Assembly (NCBI RefSeq): GCF_029227915.1
Contig: NC_079887.1
Span: 11,594,001 to 11,658,000, forward strand
Length of the DNA: 64,000 nt
Direction of reading: 5' to 3'
Origin: Hydractinia symbiolongicarpus
Lineage: Eukaryota; Cnidaria; Hydrozoa; Anthoathecata; Hydractiniidae
Position 1 is the stretch's first letter. Each line of letters begins with the position of its first letter. Below are positions 62,220-64,000 of the stretch, piece after piece. The notes beneath the pieces were generated by a model, which searched no databases, was not told where the DNA came from, and was given only the letters and a program-made list of their open reading frames with translations. The position numbers were made by a program, and so were the translations under genes.

Positions 62220-62885
62220 CTTTTAAAATGCGATCTAAGAAAACATTTCTATCGCCGTTTTTCGTTTTTCAACTTTTAAAATGCGATCTGAAAAACATTT
62301 CTATCGCCGTTTTTCGTTTTTAAACTTTTAAAATGCGATCTAAAAAAAAAACATTTCTATCGCCGTTTTTCGTTTTTCAACTTTTAACATGCGATCTAAA
62401 AAAAAACATTTCTATCGCGTTTTTCGTTTTAAAACTTTTGAAAATGCGATCTAAAAAAACATTTCTATCGCCGTTTTTCGTTTTTAAACTTTTAAAATGC
62501 GATCTAAAAAAACATTTCTATCGCCGCTTTTCGTTTTTAAACTTTTAAAATGCGATCTAAAAAAAAAACATTTCTATCGCCGTTTTTCGTTTTTCAACTT
62601 TTAACATGCGATCTAAAAAAACATTTCTATCGCCGGTTTTTGTTTTTCAACTTTTGAAAATGCGATCTAAAAAAAAACATTTCTATCGCCGTTTTTCGTT
62701 TTTCAACTTTTAACATGCGATCTAAAAAAAACATTTCTATCGCCGTTTTTCGTTTTAAAACTTTTGAAAATGCGATCTAAAAAAACATTTCTATCGCCTT
62801 TTTTCGTTTTTAAACTTTTAAAATGCTATCTAAAAAAACATTTCTATCGCGTTTTTCGTTTTAAAACTTTTAAAATGCGATCTAA
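62220..62885. repeat. 54-bp tandem repeat in the MITE, about 13 copies
   Basis: The word ATGCGATCT (once ATGCTATCT) occurs at 62228, 62281, 62333, 62389, 62443, 62497, 62550, 62606, 62660, 62715, 62770, 62823 and about 62876, a spacing of 51-56. Between copies lie ACATTTCTATCGCCG and TTTTTCGTTTTT. Length varies with the A and T runs. Confidence 0.9.
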
Positions 62886-62984
62886 AAAAATATTTTATTT
62901 TGAAACTCATATACGAATTTAATACAATGTCAAACGATTTTCTTTTTTTTAAACCATACGCATCTAAATAAAATCTCATACGAA

Positions 62985-63087
62985 TTTTTTGTTAAACTCG
63001 TACGAATTTAACTCATACGAATTTAATTTAAAACTCATACGAATTTAATTTAAAACTCATACGAATTTAATTTAAAACTCATACGAA
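62985..63087. repeat. 22-bp tandem repeat in the MITE
   Basis: CTCATACGAATTTAATTTAA with its AA tail repeats four to five times. It shares CATACGAATT with the 33-bp array at the other end. Confidence 0.85.
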
Positions 63088-63250
63088 TGTTATACAAATT
63101 TAGAAAAATTTCATACAAATTTAATTACTGTATGGCAAAAGAAAATTCGTATAGCATATACGATTTTTTTGATACGAATTGCTTTGAATTTTGTAGATGA
63201 CCCCTAACAAGTAGTCTACATCTTTCAAGTAGATTATAAATAAATCAAAC

Positions 63251-63868
63251 TCAATCTATAATAATTGTATTATTCTTGTTCTTATTTTTGGCTGGACCTC
63301 CGTTCCTGTTAAAGAAGGACCGAATATCCTTTGATTTTGGTACGTTTGTTTGGTCAGTCGCTTTTCTCTTCTTCTTCTTATTTCTCTGTTGATTGATATG
63401 TTGATTTGGATTGGCAATAACAACTGGTATTTGTTCAATGAATGATCCCATAATAATTTCTTCCTTCGGCTCACAATAAAGTTTGAGTACGAGTTCCTCA
63501 TATCTTTTCAAAAGAAGATGTCCCAGGACACTAGCTGGCATTGTTACTTTGATGATGCATGGAATTTCCAAACCCCCCTGGAATAACGGTGATCGTTTAT
63601 AGTGTGTAGCTGTCAGTTCTGCTTCCACATTGGCACCTCTGTCCAACAGAAACTTTGTTGGCCGAGATATCTCCCTTGGCAAATGGCCAACGGTTGTTTG
63701 GACACCACCATCAGCTTGTAATGTTTTGATTGCGAACATGTCAAAGACATTATTTTCTTCGAATAAACACGTTAACTTTTCTTCCTCAGATGAGCCCCAA
63801 ACATCACGATACAGGTAAAAACCACGAATAGCAGCTGAAAAAACGAAACTCTTGTTTGCATGAGCCAT
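63251..63868 (-). CDS. HIRAN-domain protein
   Basis: Single-exon frame of 205 residues, start MAHANKSFVFSAAIRGFYLY with a good context (AAAATGG). Residues about 10-115 fit a HIRAN domain: a start GFYLYRDVW, then LTCLFEENNVFDMFAIKTL (Glu, Asn, Asp and Ala at the conserved places) and VGHLPREISRPTKFLL. HIRAN domains bind single-stranded DNA ends and occur in HLTF-type repair factors and in stand-alone proteins. The C-terminal part is Lys/Arg-rich and ends near SKDIRSFFNRNG, similar to a PCNA-interacting box (x-x-x-I-x-x-F-F) but without the Gln. Stand-alone HIRAN genes are often linked to transposons, so a mobile origin is possible. Confidence 0.7.
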   Translation of the reverse strand: MAHANKSFVFSAAIRGFYLYRDVWGSSEEEKLTCLFEENNVFDMFAIKTLQADGGVQTTVGHLPREISRPTKFLLDRGANVEAELTATHYKRSPLFQGGLEIPCIIKVTMPASVLGHLLLKRYEELVLKLYCEPKEEIIMGSFIEQIPVVIANPNQHINQQRNKKKKRKATDQTNVPKSKDIRSFFNRNGGPAKNKNKNNTIIID

Positions 63869-64000
63869 TTTGTCTTTGTTTTTGCAAGTGAAGTTTTTGC
63901 AAGTTATTATATTATTCTTGGATAAAAAGTAAACAATCGAAACTTGAAAGCGAACGTTCTATGGCTAGATGTGAACAGCGCCTAATAGAAAGAAACACTT
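63869..64000. other. 5' flank of the HIRAN gene
   Basis: AT-rich, no recognised signal apart from the start context. Confidence 0.4.

Larger units (their letters stand above)
61961..63204. mobile_element. 1.24 kb MITE composed of minisatellites
   Basis: Perfect terminal inverted repeats GGGGTCATCTACAAA are flanked on both sides by TAA (61958-61960 and 63205-63207), a clean 3-bp target duplication as made by PIF/Harbinger transposases. Nearly the whole interior is tandem repeat: a 33-bp array, a 54-bp array of about 13 units and a 22-bp array. No transposase gene. Confidence 0.85.

Noticed and set aside
61867-62548. Repetitive proteins on +
   Set aside because: The frames follow the 33- and 54-bp arrays of the MITE and begin outside it, so they are by-products of the repeats.

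Overview
The window looks like nuclear DNA of an animal, most likely a cnidarian. It is AT-rich and gene-sparse, with small spliced genes, GT-AG introns and a heavy load of DNA transposons. The cnidarian call is an inference from the gene families and the repeat load; no species can be named from the sequence alone.

Layout. (1) 1-5.5 kb: a minisatellite, then a decayed PIF/Harbinger transposon (2742-5507) that still shows a transposase on + and a spliced SANT/Myb-like gene on -, converging. (2) 5.6-10.2 kb, all on -: a Mab-21/cGAS-like nucleotidyltransferase (catalytic GS and E-x-D motifs at about 7.55-7.6 kb, C-terminal exon at 5.6-6.05 kb, possibly decayed at its 5' end), a candidate two-exon small protein, a Helitron 3' end, and the last three exons of an unrecognised gene. 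(3) 11.9-25.4 kb: three single-exon rhodopsin-family GPCR paralogues on -, separated by transposon debris (a MITE, a Helitron tail, a hammerhead-ribozyme-like motif, a second Harbinger relic, a 0.7 kb MITE). (4) 25.4-37 kb: mostly repeats, including a 2.37 kb unit with ~60-bp inverted ends carrying a decayed 2A-like / cysteine-protease-like / endonuclease-like reading frame, a G/C-rich foldback element and a 148-bp mini-Helitron. (5) 37.3-39.95 kb: a two-exon NK1-class homeobox gene with an eh1 motif in exon 1. (6) 40-48.9 kb: no recognisable gene. (7) 48.9-55.6 kb: a complete ABCB-type half transporter in 18 coding exons on -. (8) 56-63.2 kb: repeats, including a foldback element and a MITE built almost wholly of minisatellites. 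(9) 63.25-63.87 kb: a single-exon HIRAN-domain protein on -.

The genes do not form a pathway. The GPCR trio is a local tandem family with shared departures from class A norms and near-identical nucleotide patches that suggest gene conversion. The points most worth following are the GPCR trio, the cGAS-like gene, the minisatellite-filled MITE, the 2A-bearing inverted-repeat unit, and the hammerhead-like relic. No tRNA, rRNA or CRISPR array was found.
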